Shown here: in pieces, positions 1 through 7,061 of the stretch
How positions within the stretch are numbered: the first letter of the stretch is position 1
How the letters are laid out: every line of letters starts with the position of its first letter
DNA from: Methylocystaceae bacterium
Lineage (GTDB): Bacteria; Pseudomonadota; Alphaproteobacteria; Rhizobiales; Beijerinckiaceae
Assembly (NCBI GenBank): GCA_003105285.1
Contig: PQAN01000124.1
Span: 1-11,046 of the forward strand
Direction: 5' to 3'
DNA length: 11,046 nucleotides
The notes under the pieces: model-generated
Told to the model about the DNA's origin: nothing
Database searches by the model: none
The model's input: only the letters and a program-made list of their open reading frames with translations
Made by a program: the position numbers and the translations under genes

Positions 1-716
1 GCCTCCTCGAGCCGATGCAGATAGGCGTCGAGGTCCTCCTGCCTGGCGAAGGCCGTGCCGTAGATGCGCGACAGCATGGGATTATTGTGATCGCCGCGCC
101 AATAGGCGCCCGCCACCTTCATAAGCTTGAAGGCCGTGCCGATCTTGCCGACGGAGGGCATGTGCGGCCCGCGGCACAAGTCCAGCCATTGCCCCTGGCG
201 GTAGATTTTCAAATCCTCGTCGCCCGGGATGGCGTCGATGAGCTCGCGCTTGAAGACTTCGCCCTTGGCGGTAAACCAGGTCTTGGCCTGGTCGCGTCCC
301 CAGACCTCCTTCGTGATCGCCGCGTCGCGCGCGACGATCTCGCGCATCTTCTTCTCGATCGCCGGCAAATCCTCGAGCGTGAACGGCTCGGCGCGATAGA
401 AATCGTAATAGAAGCCGTTCTCTATCACCGGCCCGATGGTGACCTGCGTGCCGGGATAGAGCTCCTGCACCGCTTCCGCCAGCACATGCGCGCAATCATG
501 CCGGATGAGCTCCAGCGCGCGCGGGTCCTCGCGCGTGACGAACTCGACCCTGGCGTCGGAATCGATCTCGCTGGCGAGATCGACGAGCTGTCCATCCACG
601 GCCATGGCCACGCTGCGCTTGGCGAGCGAAAGAGAGATGCTCTTGGCGATATCGAGCCCCGAAACGCCGGGCTCATATTGTCGGGACGCCCCGTCGGGAA
701 AGGTGACTGAGACCAT
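1..716 (-). CDS. thrS: Threonyl-tRNA synthetase, N-terminal part (cut by window edge)
   Basis: Cytoplasmic enzyme that charges tRNA-Thr with threonine. The visible 238 residues cover the TGS domain (about 1-60) and the second additional (editing) domain, which removes mis-attached serine. Editing-site residues are present: the HxxxH pair at H73 and H77 (in HDCAH), and C181 and H185 in CRGPH. Other family blocks are IGPVIENGFYYD (about 94-105) and FKLMKVAGAYWRGD (about 196-209). The catalytic class II core and the anticodon-binding domain lie beyond the left edge. The ATG at 716 starts the usual ThrRS N-terminus (MVSVTFPDG) and has a good GAGGAG ribosome site a few bases upstream. Nothing suggests it is functionally tied to the genes to its right; it is probably the conserved housekeeping border of the variable region. 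Confidence 0.97.
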   Translation of the reverse strand, partial: MVSVTFPDGASRQYEPGVSGLDIAKSISLSLAKRSVAMAVDGQLVDLASEIDSDARVEFVTREDPRALELIRHDCAHVLAEAVQELYPGTQVTIGPVIENGFYYDFYRAEPFTLEDLPAIEKKMREIVARDAAITKEVWGRDQAKTWFTAKGEVFKRELIDAIPGDEDLKIYRQGQWLDLCRGPHMPSVGKIGTAFKLMKVAGAYWRGDHNNPMLSRIYGTAFARQEDLDAYLHRLEE

Positions 717-1032
717 GCTTTTTCTCCTCATGCGCCCACTCGCCGATACAAGTCGGCGTAAGTCGCGTGCGGTCCGGCAAGCGCCGATCCGGGGCCTTGA
801 TAGAAAGAGACGGCGCGGTTTGCAATAAGCCTGAAAGACGGCGACGCCGGGCTGCAGGATTCGAAGGCCGGATCGATCGCGCGCGAGGCGACGGGCGGCG
901 GTCGCGGCGAGGGTGACGAAGGCGCTATGGCTCTCCGCGAGCTTTTCCCGGCTCCTGGCGTTGCAGGCCCGCATTCATCGCGGCAACATGCCTCGACGAG
1001 CTCCGTATCGTTCGCTTGCGGGGCGATGGAAC

Positions 1033-1114
1033 TCGCGCGGCGTGAAATTGACGCCGCGCGATCGCGCAGCTCCGATGGACTACGCGTTCTCGCACCGTGC
1101 AAATCGCGCGGCGT
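1033..1114. repeat. 11-base arm present three times (two direct, one inverted)
   Basis: The 11-mer TCGCGCGGCGT lies at 1033-1043 and 1104-1114, and its exact reverse complement at 1051-1061. The first and inverted copies form a perfect 11-bp stem with a 7-base loop. In RNA read toward thrS, the middle copy could pair with either outer copy, giving two mutually exclusive hairpins. A separate 6-bp stem with loop CAAA lies at about 1113-1128. Function unknown; a chance product of high GC is possible. Confidence 0.6.
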
Positions 1115-1128
1115 CGGCGCAAACGCCG

Positions 1129-1151
1129 AAAACTCGGCGGAGGAGCGCCGA
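1129..1151 (-). terminator. Candidate intrinsic terminator after the Roadblock-like gene
   Basis: On the minus strand a 6-bp stem TCGGCG/CGCCGA with loop CTCCTC is followed by GTTTT. It lies about 80 bases past the stop codon at 1232. The stem is short and the T run has only four bases, so this is a modest candidate. Confidence 0.4.
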
Positions 1152-1231
1152 TATCTCCTATCTGCCGTTCAGATCGGACCGGCTGCGCTCGTCAGGCTGC
1201 GCCGAAACAAGAGCGATCATGGCCGACACCT

Positions 1232-1645
1232 TCACATCGAGGCCTCGAAATGAGGCAGCGCCAGCCGGGCTTTTGCGAGCATCATGCCGATGTTCACAGT
1301 GTTGCGACAGACGAATACTGCAACGTAGTCCGGATATTTCTTGCTGCGCAGGAAAACGTGAATCAGGTTCTCGCTGTTTACGATAATTTCCTGAAAATAA
1401 TGATTGTTGTTTTCAACACCGCGAGATCTCTTGAAAATCTCCTCGATGGCCAGGACATTTTGTCCTTGAAACAGATCGGCGGTCGCCGCGGCCAAAAGAT
1501 CGATGACCGCGGAGGGATGCGAATCGATCGTCTTGATATCGAGCAACAGCCCCGACCTTATGTCGACATAGCCGGACGCCAAACACTCGGGTATATTGGC
1601 GACTGCCTTGATAATTGCGCCTTTCAAGTCCTGTTCCGTTGCCAT
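1232..1645 (-). CDS. Small Roadblock/LC7-like protein (hypothetical)
   Basis: A 137-residue soluble protein with no signal peptide or membrane segment. The order of segments fits the Roadblock/LC7 fold: an N-terminal helix (2-18), a strand pair around ASGYVDIRSGLLLDI (23-37), a helix SAVIDLLAAATADLF (45-59), then strands with an HYFQEIIVNSENLIHVFLR block (82-100), a VAVFVCR strand (108-114) and a closing helix NIGMMLAKARLAL (118-130). Bacterial proteins of this fold often regulate small GTPases or serve as dimeric scaffolds; no GTPase partner gene is visible. The ATG at 1645 has a GGGAGG site about 10 bases upstream. It lies 167 bp after the bitopic protein gene on the same strand and may be co-transcribed with it. 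The fold call rests on pattern recognition only, and the role is unknown. Confidence 0.75.
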   Translation of the reverse strand: MATEQDLKGAIIKAVANIPECLASGYVDIRSGLLLDIKTIDSHPSAVIDLLAAATADLFQGQNVLAIEEIFKRSRGVENNNHYFQEIIVNSENLIHVFLRSKKYPDYVAVFVCRNTVNIGMMLAKARLALPHFEASM

Positions 1646-1812
1646 TGGTTCAAATCCTCCCTTGGGTCGATCGATCTATTCTTCGCACAACCTTGCTGTT
1701 TCTCAAAGGGCGGCCCCGCTCGCAGTCGCGGCTGGACACGGCCCATCGCGGGCCTATAGCCATCTTCGGGAACCGCGCAGCGAGCCGCCCTGGAAGGGAT
1801 GGGCGCGCTTCA

Positions 1813-3135
1813 TCAATTTCCGGGGCCCGTCGACGGCGCGCCGGCCGGCGGCTTCGGCCGCAGCTTTTCGCGCTGACGTCGCGCCAGCTCCTGACTTTTC
1901 CACCTGGCCTCGATTTTTCGGAGTTCGGACGCCGGCAGAGCGGCGATTTCCGAATCGACGCGCGTTTCCGCCTCTCTTGCGCGCGCTTTGCGCGCTTCGG
2001 TAACGGCCGGGGCTTCGTTGATTCGCCAGTCCTTGTTCGCCTCCGCCCACCACTCGTTCATGCGCTCGCGCAGCAAGCGCGAGCGGATTGCCGCAAGCTC
2101 CTTGTTCCGCTGCGCTTCTAGCTGCCTCCGTCGAATTTGGTCGGCGTCGGGGTGAGGCCGTTCCACGTTGTCCCGCCGTTGCTCGGCTCGCAACTGCGAG
2201 GGCGGCGGCGACAACGCAGCGGCTGGGCGGGAGGGCGGAGGAGATGACGGCGAGACTGCCTCGTCTTGGCGAGGCTCTCCGGGTTCGGCGGATGCGTTTC
2301 GGCTTTCCCCGGATTGAACCGGGCCGTCGGCGCTAGCCGGCTTGTCCGTCTCCTGCGTCGCCGACGCGGGACTGCCGCCCACCGCCCCGGTCGTAAGATC
2401 GCCGTCATTGTGCTCCGAGACGGCGGGCGGCGCATCATGCTGTTCCTGTCGACCGTCGGCCGGGCGCTGGCTGTCTTCCGCGACAGAGGACGAGCGTTGC
2501 AGAGGCGACTCGGCGGAAGAAAGAGGATGGCCTCCCTCGACCGCGCGAGAAGCGCCATCCGCTTGCGGCTTGGCGGCTCCGCTCTCCGCGTCGACAGCGG
2601 CGTTGTCGGGGGTCGAAGGCCCACTCAGAAAAAAGCTCGCCGCCAGGCCGAGTATTCCGATGGCGGCGACGGCCGCAATCACGATACGCACGCGACTGCG
2701 GGCCTCGATCGGCTGATGCTCTATGACGGGCTTGAAAGTCGTCGGAAACGGTTCGTGACCCCAATCGAATCCATCCGACCAGCCCGGCAAGACATTCGAA
2801 GCGGCTGGCTCCAGCGGTCGCGCCGATTCCTCTCGCTGCGCTTTCGGCGATGCGGCGCCGCTGATCGCGGCATCTTCGTCAAGTCGAGCAAGTTCTTGCG
2901 CAAGACGAGATTCGACGTCGGCCGAAGCCTCTTCGTTCCGAGTATCGGCCGATGGCGGAGCCGGCTGTTCGACCTCGGCCTCGTCGCCGCTTTTCTCATC
3001 GTCGATCTCATCGCCGATGAAAAAGATGAACTCGGCTGGAGGACCTTCTTCTCCTCCTGCGGCGGGACGTGGGCGGTAGATGAATCGTTCTTTCACGGAC
3101 ACGAGCCTGCGGCCTTCTTCTGGATGCGGGCTCAT
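1813..3135 (-). CDS. Bitopic membrane protein, acidic N-terminus and charged helical C-terminus, unknown function
   Basis: A 440-residue protein I do not recognise. Residues about 30-110 are acidic and low in complexity. A single membrane segment follows at about 149-171 (start VRIVIAAVAAIG), preceded by EARSRVR, which by the positive-inside rule puts the N-terminus in the cytoplasm and the C-terminus in the periplasm. Residues about 172-320 are a Ser/Pro/Ala/Glu-rich linker. Residues about 325-425 are strongly charged, predicted helical and possibly coiled coil, with a WW pair in MNEWWAEANKDW. The layout recalls TonB-like or tethering proteins, but I see no TonB C-terminal domain and no HlyD adaptor blocks. 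The ATG at 3135 has GGAAAGCGG just upstream; GTG codons at V12 and V14 are alternative starts. It follows the TolC-type gene after 377 bp on the same strand, so a role in the envelope with TolC is possible but unproven. Confidence 0.75.
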   Translation of the reverse strand: MSPHPEEGRRLVSVKERFIYRPRPAAGGEEGPPAEFIFFIGDEIDDEKSGDEAEVEQPAPPSADTRNEEASADVESRLAQELARLDEDAAISGAASPKAQREESARPLEPAASNVLPGWSDGFDWGHEPFPTTFKPVIEHQPIEARSRVRIVIAAVAAIGILGLAASFFLSGPSTPDNAAVDAESGAAKPQADGASRAVEGGHPLSSAESPLQRSSSVAEDSQRPADGRQEQHDAPPAVSEHNDGDLTTGAVGGSPASATQETDKPASADGPVQSGESRNASAEPGEPRQDEAVSPSSPPPSRPAAALSPPPSQLRAEQRRDNVERPHPDADQIRRRQLEAQRNKELAAIRSRLLRERMNEWWAEANKDWRINEAPAVTEARKARAREAETRVDSEIAALPASELRKIEARWKSQELARRQREKLRPKPPAGAPSTGPGN

Positions 3136-3512
3136 CTATTCCGCTTTCCGGGGTGGTCGTCACGAGATAGCGTCATTAGGGCCTTGAGGAGAGGGAACAC
3201 AGGGCGCTCAATTTCGTTCGTGAAAAAATTGTTCAGCGGCCTTTACCACGGCGCTCGCTCTGCGCATTCAAAATTAAGACTGCGACAGGTTCCGGTCAAC
3301 CCACACCCCGAGACGCCCCCAGAGCGATCGGCGGAAGGACAATAATCCTGGCCCTCACATCGAGGACGCCCCGCAGGAGCCGTCTCGAAGCACGAGGGCG
3401 ACTCCTAGACTTGAAAGTCCTTCGTCCTTCGAGACGGTCCCTATCCCCGATCACCCTGCGGGACATTCCGGCGACTCGGCGAATCGCGCGCCGACGACCC
3501 CTGGAGAGGGAA
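3136..3512. other. Intergenic stretch between the TolC-type gene and the bitopic protein gene
   Basis: 377 bp with no convincing gene. It contains a long imperfect inverted repeat at 3380-3437, described separately. The promoter of the bitopic protein gene may lie here, but no clear -35/-10 pair stood out. Confidence 0.55.
3380..3437. repeat. Long imperfect inverted repeat, REP-like or terminator hairpin
   Basis: The arm at 3380-3397 (CCGTCTCGAAGCACGAGG) and the arm at 3420-3437 are complementary at 16 of 18 positions, with a 22-base loop between. It lies about 75 bases past the TolC-type stop codon. The CTTCGAGACGG arm resembles the short palindromic repeats scattered between genes in many Hyphomicrobiales genomes. 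No long T run follows on the minus strand, so a simple intrinsic terminator is less likely than a REP-like element. Confidence 0.6.
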
Positions 3513-4985
3513 TCATTGCCACGGCTCCGTGCCGACCCATTGATTCTTCACACGCTCATAATGGTCCTTGGCGTCGTAGAGGGGCGCGTCGAGGCGGAGA
3601 GTCTTCGCCGAGAGCCGCCCTGTCGCGGCGAGCAACGCATAGGTCGAGACGACTCGATCGCGCTGGCTGACCACAAATGCCGTTCGAGCGTTCACCAACA
3701 CCAGTTGGGCGTTCAAAATGTCCCAATTGGTTCTTTGTCCGAAACTCGTCTCTTCACGCATCCCGCGGACAGTGGCTTCGGCCTTTTCGACCTGGTCCCG
3801 CGCCGCGCCGAGGACCCGTTCGGATTCCCGCCAAGCGGCCCAGGCCGCCCGAACGGATTGGCGGATCTGATCGACCTGTTGATCGTGCAGAAATCGCGCT
3901 TCCGTGAGTTTTTCCTTGGCCTGACGAACTTGGCCGTAGACCTTTCCTCCTTCATATAGCGGCACATTGAGCTGGACGTTCACTCCGCCCTCGAAGAAAC
4001 GTTGCTTCGAGTTCTGCGTGTAGTCGAGATACTGCCCGGTAAAATTGCTCGAGGCGGTCTGCTGATTGAAAATTCCGGAATAGGCCTGCTTGCCTGCGAC
4101 ATAGCCGGTCAAATCGACAGTCGGAAGCAATTGTCCTTCATATATCTTGACGGCCAGAGCGTTCACTTTCTCATTATAGCGGGCGGCGAGAGCCAGTGGA
4201 TGGTCTGCGTCCGCAAGTCGAAGCGCTTCGGAGAGCGTTTTTGGAAGCAAATGGTCCAACGGAGCCGCAGGAGCCAGTTTTTTGCCGGGCTTTTCTCCGA
4301 TTTGCTGCTGATAGACGGAGATGCTCGACTGCAGATTGACATAGGCGCTCGAACGGTCCTGGCGCGCCTGCGCGAGCGCGGCCCCTGTCTGAAAAACATC
4401 CGTCTGCGTCGCGTTGCCGTTTTCCAGGAGCTGCTTCGTGACATTGACCTGATTCGACAATATGCCGACATAGTCGTCTCTCAGATCGAATATCGCGATG
4501 TCGCGCAATACGTTCATATAGGCCACGGCGCCGTTCTGCATCACGGTCAATTCGGTATTGCGAAGCATTTGTCTGGACTGATGAATTTGCGCCTCGGCCT
4601 GATCGATGCCGTTGATCGAACGGAATCCGTTGAAAATATTGAGGCTGACGACGAGAGACCCCAGTCGCGGGTAAGACGTGGTCTGAGTGCTGTTCGTTTG
4701 CAGCAACTGGCCTTGCTGGCCGATGTTCGAGTTGTTCTGATTCGATTTCTGAGTAACGTCGTCGTAGAGAATGCCTGCGTTGCTCTGTATGGCGACCGTG
4801 GGGAGAAAGCTGTTGCGCGCGATCGGCAGGTTCTCGTCGACGCCGCGGGCGTTGGCCCGATGCGCATTGAGCTGCGGATTGAATCGATAGGCGCGGGCGA
4901 GCGCCCCGTTTATCGTGTCCGCTCGCCCTGTCTGGACAAAGGCCGAATACGAGAGGATGACAACAAGAATCCAAACCCTGCCCAT
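3513..4985 (-). CDS. TolC-family outer-membrane channel, type I secretion type
   Basis: A 490-residue protein, close to the length of E. coli TolC. It has a signal peptide (hydrophobic core WILVVILSYSAFV, likely cut after GRA at about residue 22), followed by the typical start of the family, DTINGALARAYRFNPQLNAH. Two internal repeats of helix-strand-helix type follow. The second carries the YEGGKVYGQVRQAKEKL block, and the last third has RTNWDILNAQLVLVNAR followed by VVSTYALLAATGRLSA, both hallmarks of TolC/OEP proteins. It would form a trimeric outer-membrane channel and periplasmic tunnel that docks to an inner-membrane exporter. I prefer the ATG at 4985, with AGG six bases upstream, over the GTG at 4988. 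No HlyD adaptor or ABC exporter membrane gene is seen beside it; the GG-leader peptide and ATPase genes lie upstream on the same strand. Confidence 0.93.
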   Translation of the reverse strand: MGRVWILVVILSYSAFVQTGRADTINGALARAYRFNPQLNAHRANARGVDENLPIARNSFLPTVAIQSNAGILYDDVTQKSNQNNSNIGQQGQLLQTNSTQTTSYPRLGSLVVSLNIFNGFRSINGIDQAEAQIHQSRQMLRNTELTVMQNGAVAYMNVLRDIAIFDLRDDYVGILSNQVNVTKQLLENGNATQTDVFQTGAALAQARQDRSSAYVNLQSSISVYQQQIGEKPGKKLAPAAPLDHLLPKTLSEALRLADADHPLALAARYNEKVNALAVKIYEGQLLPTVDLTGYVAGKQAYSGIFNQQTASSNFTGQYLDYTQNSKQRFFEGGVNVQLNVPLYEGGKVYGQVRQAKEKLTEARFLHDQQVDQIRQSVRAAWAAWRESERVLGAARDQVEKAEATVRGMREETSFGQRTNWDILNAQLVLVNARTAFVVSQRDRVVSTYALLAATGRLSAKTLRLDAPLYDAKDHYERVKNQWVGTEPWQ

Positions 4986-5314
4986 CACGCACCTGAACTC
5001 ATATCTTCCAAAAAGATTCGGCCGCGCGAATCACGAAGGATGTCGAACTCGAAATTCCTCGCCCCGGTAATTCGCAGAATCTAATATTCGAGGTCCCTGG
5101 TCAACGTCTCGATTCGTCATTTTCGAGAATTTACCGCTCGCTGCGAGCGCGGGATTTCCAAATCTTTCTTGTTTGGGCTCGAAAATCCGAATTGCGTCAG
5201 ATGGCGGCAACCCTTCGCACGAGCGCCGAGGAAGCGTTCGCGCGAATCGCGACCTTGGTTTTTTATGAACCGCGGCGCGTCGATCGGTCGCACCGACCGT
5301 CTCGCTCGCCCAGG
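4986..5314. other. Intergenic stretch upstream of the TolC-type gene
   Basis: 329 bp between the stop of the ATPase-phosphatase gene and the TolC-type start, with no convincing gene (a 103-codon minus frame at 5342-5031 is unsupported). It contains a perfect 6-bp hairpin CGCTCG-CTG-CGAGCG at 5135-5149, which could end the upstream transcript although no T run follows, and a weak promoter candidate at 5076-5104. Confidence 0.5.
5076..5104 (-). promoter_or_regulatory. Weak candidate promoter for the TolC-type gene
   Basis: On the minus strand TTGACC (5104-5099, five of six to the -35 consensus) is followed after 17 bases by GATTCT (5081-5076, three of six to the -10 consensus). It lies about 90 bases upstream of the start at 4985. 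The local drop in GC supports it; the poor -10 does not. Confidence 0.25.
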
Positions 5315-6739
5315 TCAGGAACGACGTTGCGCCGCCGCGCATTCATATTCGAACAGGAACGCCTCCTGCTCCCGCGTCTGAATGAATTCGGGGTTGAGCG
5401 TGCGAACGCGCGTCATTGCATCCTGGGCTGAAAATCCTTTTTCTCCTATCAGATAGGCGGCCAAGACGAGTCCCGTGCGTCCCACGCCCGCCCTGCAATG
5501 CACCGCCAGCACCTTGCCGATTTTCAGCAGCTCGCTCATATGCGCGATCAGCATTTCGGCCTGAGCGATCGTCGGCGCTCGACGGTCGACGATCGCGCAG
5601 TGGAAGTTGTCCATCGCCAGCCGAGCGAGCGCATCCTGTGAGAAATTTTTCTCGGTAAGCGTAATCAATGTCGTGACGCCTGCATTTTTCAGCAGTTCCA
5701 AATCATAGTCGACGTCATGCACCGCGCCTGGATAGGGCGTGCCCGCCAACCGACCTTCGAGGAGCCAGACGAATCCGCGTGGGCCGGAGGTTCCGTATGT
5801 CGCATTCGCCCCGAATCGGCCTTCGGCCGCGCCGCGCGGGCCGTTCGAAAGAAAGCCGTCGCTGTCGCCGGCTTTCGATTGCATCGCCGCCAACGCCGCC
5901 GGCGGCAGGTCCGGGGGCGCCGCGGCGTTCTCCGCGAGAAATTCGAGTCTCGCATCCGGCGCGGGAAGGGAACAACTGCCGGTGGTGACGAACTGCGCCA
6001 CAGCCGCGTTCAGCGAGCCCTCGAAAAACCGCTGCGTATGGGCTTGCGCCTGAACGCGGCCGCCGGCGAGCAAGATGATATTTTCGGAGATTCGGCGCGC
6101 TTGTTTCTGATTGTGCAAGACCACCAGGACAGAGGCCGAACGGGCTATCGTCTCGAGCAATCCGAGCAGGCGAAACGCGTCGTCGTTGGACAATCCGCTC
6201 GTCGGCTCGTCGATCATCAGCAGCGCTGGGTTTGTGGACGTCTCCCGCAGGACGGCGACGATCCGCTGAAACACCGGACTGAGCTGAACGAACGACGTGT
6301 CCAGATGTTCGGCGAGGTCGTGCAAAAACAGTTTCGCGAGCCAATCGCGCGCCCAGTCGCGTCGCTGGGCGGCAGTCAGCGCCGTCTCCGATCTGATATG
6401 GAACGTCAGATTATCGAGGACGGACCGTCGCGTCAGTTGAATCCGCTGCGCGACGAACGCCGGGCGATTTCCGGTCCGAAGTGGCGCGCCTTTGTAAAAG
6501 GCGTCCCCCCAGGTGCTACAAAAGCTGTTTCCTAAATAAAGTCCGGCGAGTGAATTCAAGAGCGTCGATTTTCCCGTGCCTCCGGGACCCATCAACGCCG
6601 TGACGCCGAGCGGCGGCAGCTCGAGATCGACTTCTGCGAGGATCACCCTTGCGCCGAAGCCGACGCCAAAACCCTCGCATCGCAGCACGGAAGAGATACT
6701 ATGCGAAGTTGCCCGCTTGTCTTGTGAGAAGCCGTCCAC
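5315..6739 (-). CDS. ABC-type ATPase fused to a dual-specificity (tyrosine-type) phosphatase
   Basis: A 474-residue soluble protein with two domains. Residues about 19-250 are an ABC nucleotide-binding domain: Walker A GPGGTGKST (51-59), Q-loop Q98, Walker B LLMIDE (173-178) with the catalytic Glu present, D-loop from about 181 and switch His at H209. The signature LSGGQ is replaced by LSPVF (153-157). The tail FFEGSLNAAVAQFVTTGSC recalls phosphate-importer (PstB-like) ATPases. A linker of about 70 residues (251-320) leads to an atypical dual-specificity phosphatase domain (about 322-470): WLLEGRLAGTPYPG (325-338), a likely general acid D385 in IVDRRAP, and the P-loop HCRAGVGRTG (414-423) with nucleophile C415 and R421. 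There is no membrane segment. The start is GTG at 6739, three bases after an in-frame TGA, with a poor ribosome site, so the exact N-terminus is uncertain. The fusion suggests ATP-driven work coupled to removal of a phosphate from protein or another substrate; that is inference. Confidence 0.92.
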   Translation of the reverse strand: MDGFSQDKRATSHSISSVLRCEGFGVGFGARVILAEVDLELPPLGVTALMGPGGTGKSTLLNSLAGLYLGNSFCSTWGDAFYKGAPLRTGNRPAFVAQRIQLTRRSVLDNLTFHIRSETALTAAQRRDWARDWLAKLFLHDLAEHLDTSFVQLSPVFQRIVAVLRETSTNPALLMIDEPTSGLSNDDAFRLLGLLETIARSASVLVVLHNQKQARRISENIILLAGGRVQAQAHTQRFFEGSLNAAVAQFVTTGSCSLPAPDARLEFLAENAAAPPDLPPAALAAMQSKAGDSDGFLSNGPRGAAEGRFGANATYGTSGPRGFVWLLEGRLAGTPYPGAVHDVDYDLELLKNAGVTTLITLTEKNFSQDALARLAMDNFHCAIVDRRAPTIAQAEMLIAHMSELLKIGKVLAVHCRAGVGRTGLVLAAYLIGEKGFSAQDAMTRVRTLNPEFIQTREQEAFLFEYECAAAQRRS

Positions 6740-6742
6740 AAT

Positions 6743-6970
6743 TCACGCTGAATAGCTCAATTCCCGCGTGGAGATCAACTCGCATATGAGAGAATCACCC
6801 CAGATTCGGCGGAGTTCGGAGAAGATGCGCGCGGGCCGATTTCGGTCGCTCTGGAAATATTCGATGGCGCGCTTCGTCTGTCGTGAAGCCGATTTTTGGA
6901 TTTTCGAAAGCGAATGTGAGCGAAGACCTGGTGGGCTACATTCGTTCGAGCGCCGACACGCCAACTGCAT
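6743..6970 (-). CDS. Doubtful small ORF just upstream of, and in frame with, the ATPase-phosphatase
   Basis: A 75-codon frame with no recognised family. Its second half (from about KRAIEYFQSDRN) has plausible composition, predicted helix and GC-ending codons; its first half is Ser/Arg-rich and looks non-coding. It ends in TGA at 6745-6743, and the next gene starts at GTG 6739 in the same frame (TGA-ATT-GTG). So it could be a small translationally coupled gene, the remnant of an N-terminal extension of the ATPase cut off by a stop codon, or chance. No good ribosome site precedes the ATG at 6970. Confidence 0.25.
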   Translation of the reverse strand: MQLACRRSNECSPPGLRSHSLSKIQKSASRQTKRAIEYFQSDRNRPARIFSELRRIWGDSLICELISTRELSYSA

Positions 6971-7017
6971 CGCCCGCTCATCGGCTCCCGGCAGATGCGC
7001 GACCGCTTCATGCGAGT

Positions 7018-7049
7018 GCGGAACAAGGCTCGATCGAGTCTTGTTCCGC
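7018..7049 (-). terminator. Hairpin just after the GG-leader peptide gene
   Basis: A perfect 10-bp stem (GCGGAACAAG at 7018-7027 with CTTGTTCCGC at 7040-7049) encloses GCTCGATCGAGT, itself nearly palindromic, so the whole can fold into a long hairpin with one mismatch. It begins 12 bases past the stop codon at 7062. No T run follows on the minus strand, so it may be a 3' stabilising or partial-termination hairpin that leaves some read-through into the ATPase gene. Confidence 0.5.
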
Positions 7050-7061
7050 GACGGATCTGAA

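Larger units (their letters stand above)
717..1231. other. Gene-free stretch upstream of thrS, with GC-rich hairpins
   Basis: About 515 bp between the thrS start and the stop of the small Roadblock-like gene. Reading frames exist on both strands (for example minus 1102-728), but they are rich in Arg, Ser, Pro and Ala, resemble no family I know and lack good ribosome sites. I see no gene here. The stretch holds a candidate terminator near 1129-1151 and a set of 11-base inverted and direct repeats at 1033-1114, listed separately. The thrS promoter should also lie here, but I could not pick a convincing one. Confidence 0.6.

Noticed and set aside
15..710. Long plus-strand frame over the thrS region
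   Set aside because: It is the antisense of a clear ThrRS coding frame with intact editing-site residues.
728..1102. Minus-strand frame of 124 codons upstream of thrS
   Set aside because: Low-complexity Ser/Arg/Pro composition and no ribosome site or family resemblance.
2266..3345. Plus-strand frame of 359 codons
   Set aside because: Antisense of the bitopic protein gene; Arg-rich, no family features, typical of high-GC shadows.
4002..5084. Plus-strand frame of 360 codons
   Set aside because: Antisense of the TolC-type gene, which has a signal peptide and family motifs.
5031..5342. Minus-strand frame of 103 codons between the ATPase-phosphatase and TolC-type genes
   Set aside because: It overlaps the end of the fusion gene, has no good start site and no recognisable features.
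5717..6535. Plus-strand frame of 272 codons
   Set aside because: Antisense of the ATPase-phosphatase fusion, whose motifs are unmistakable.
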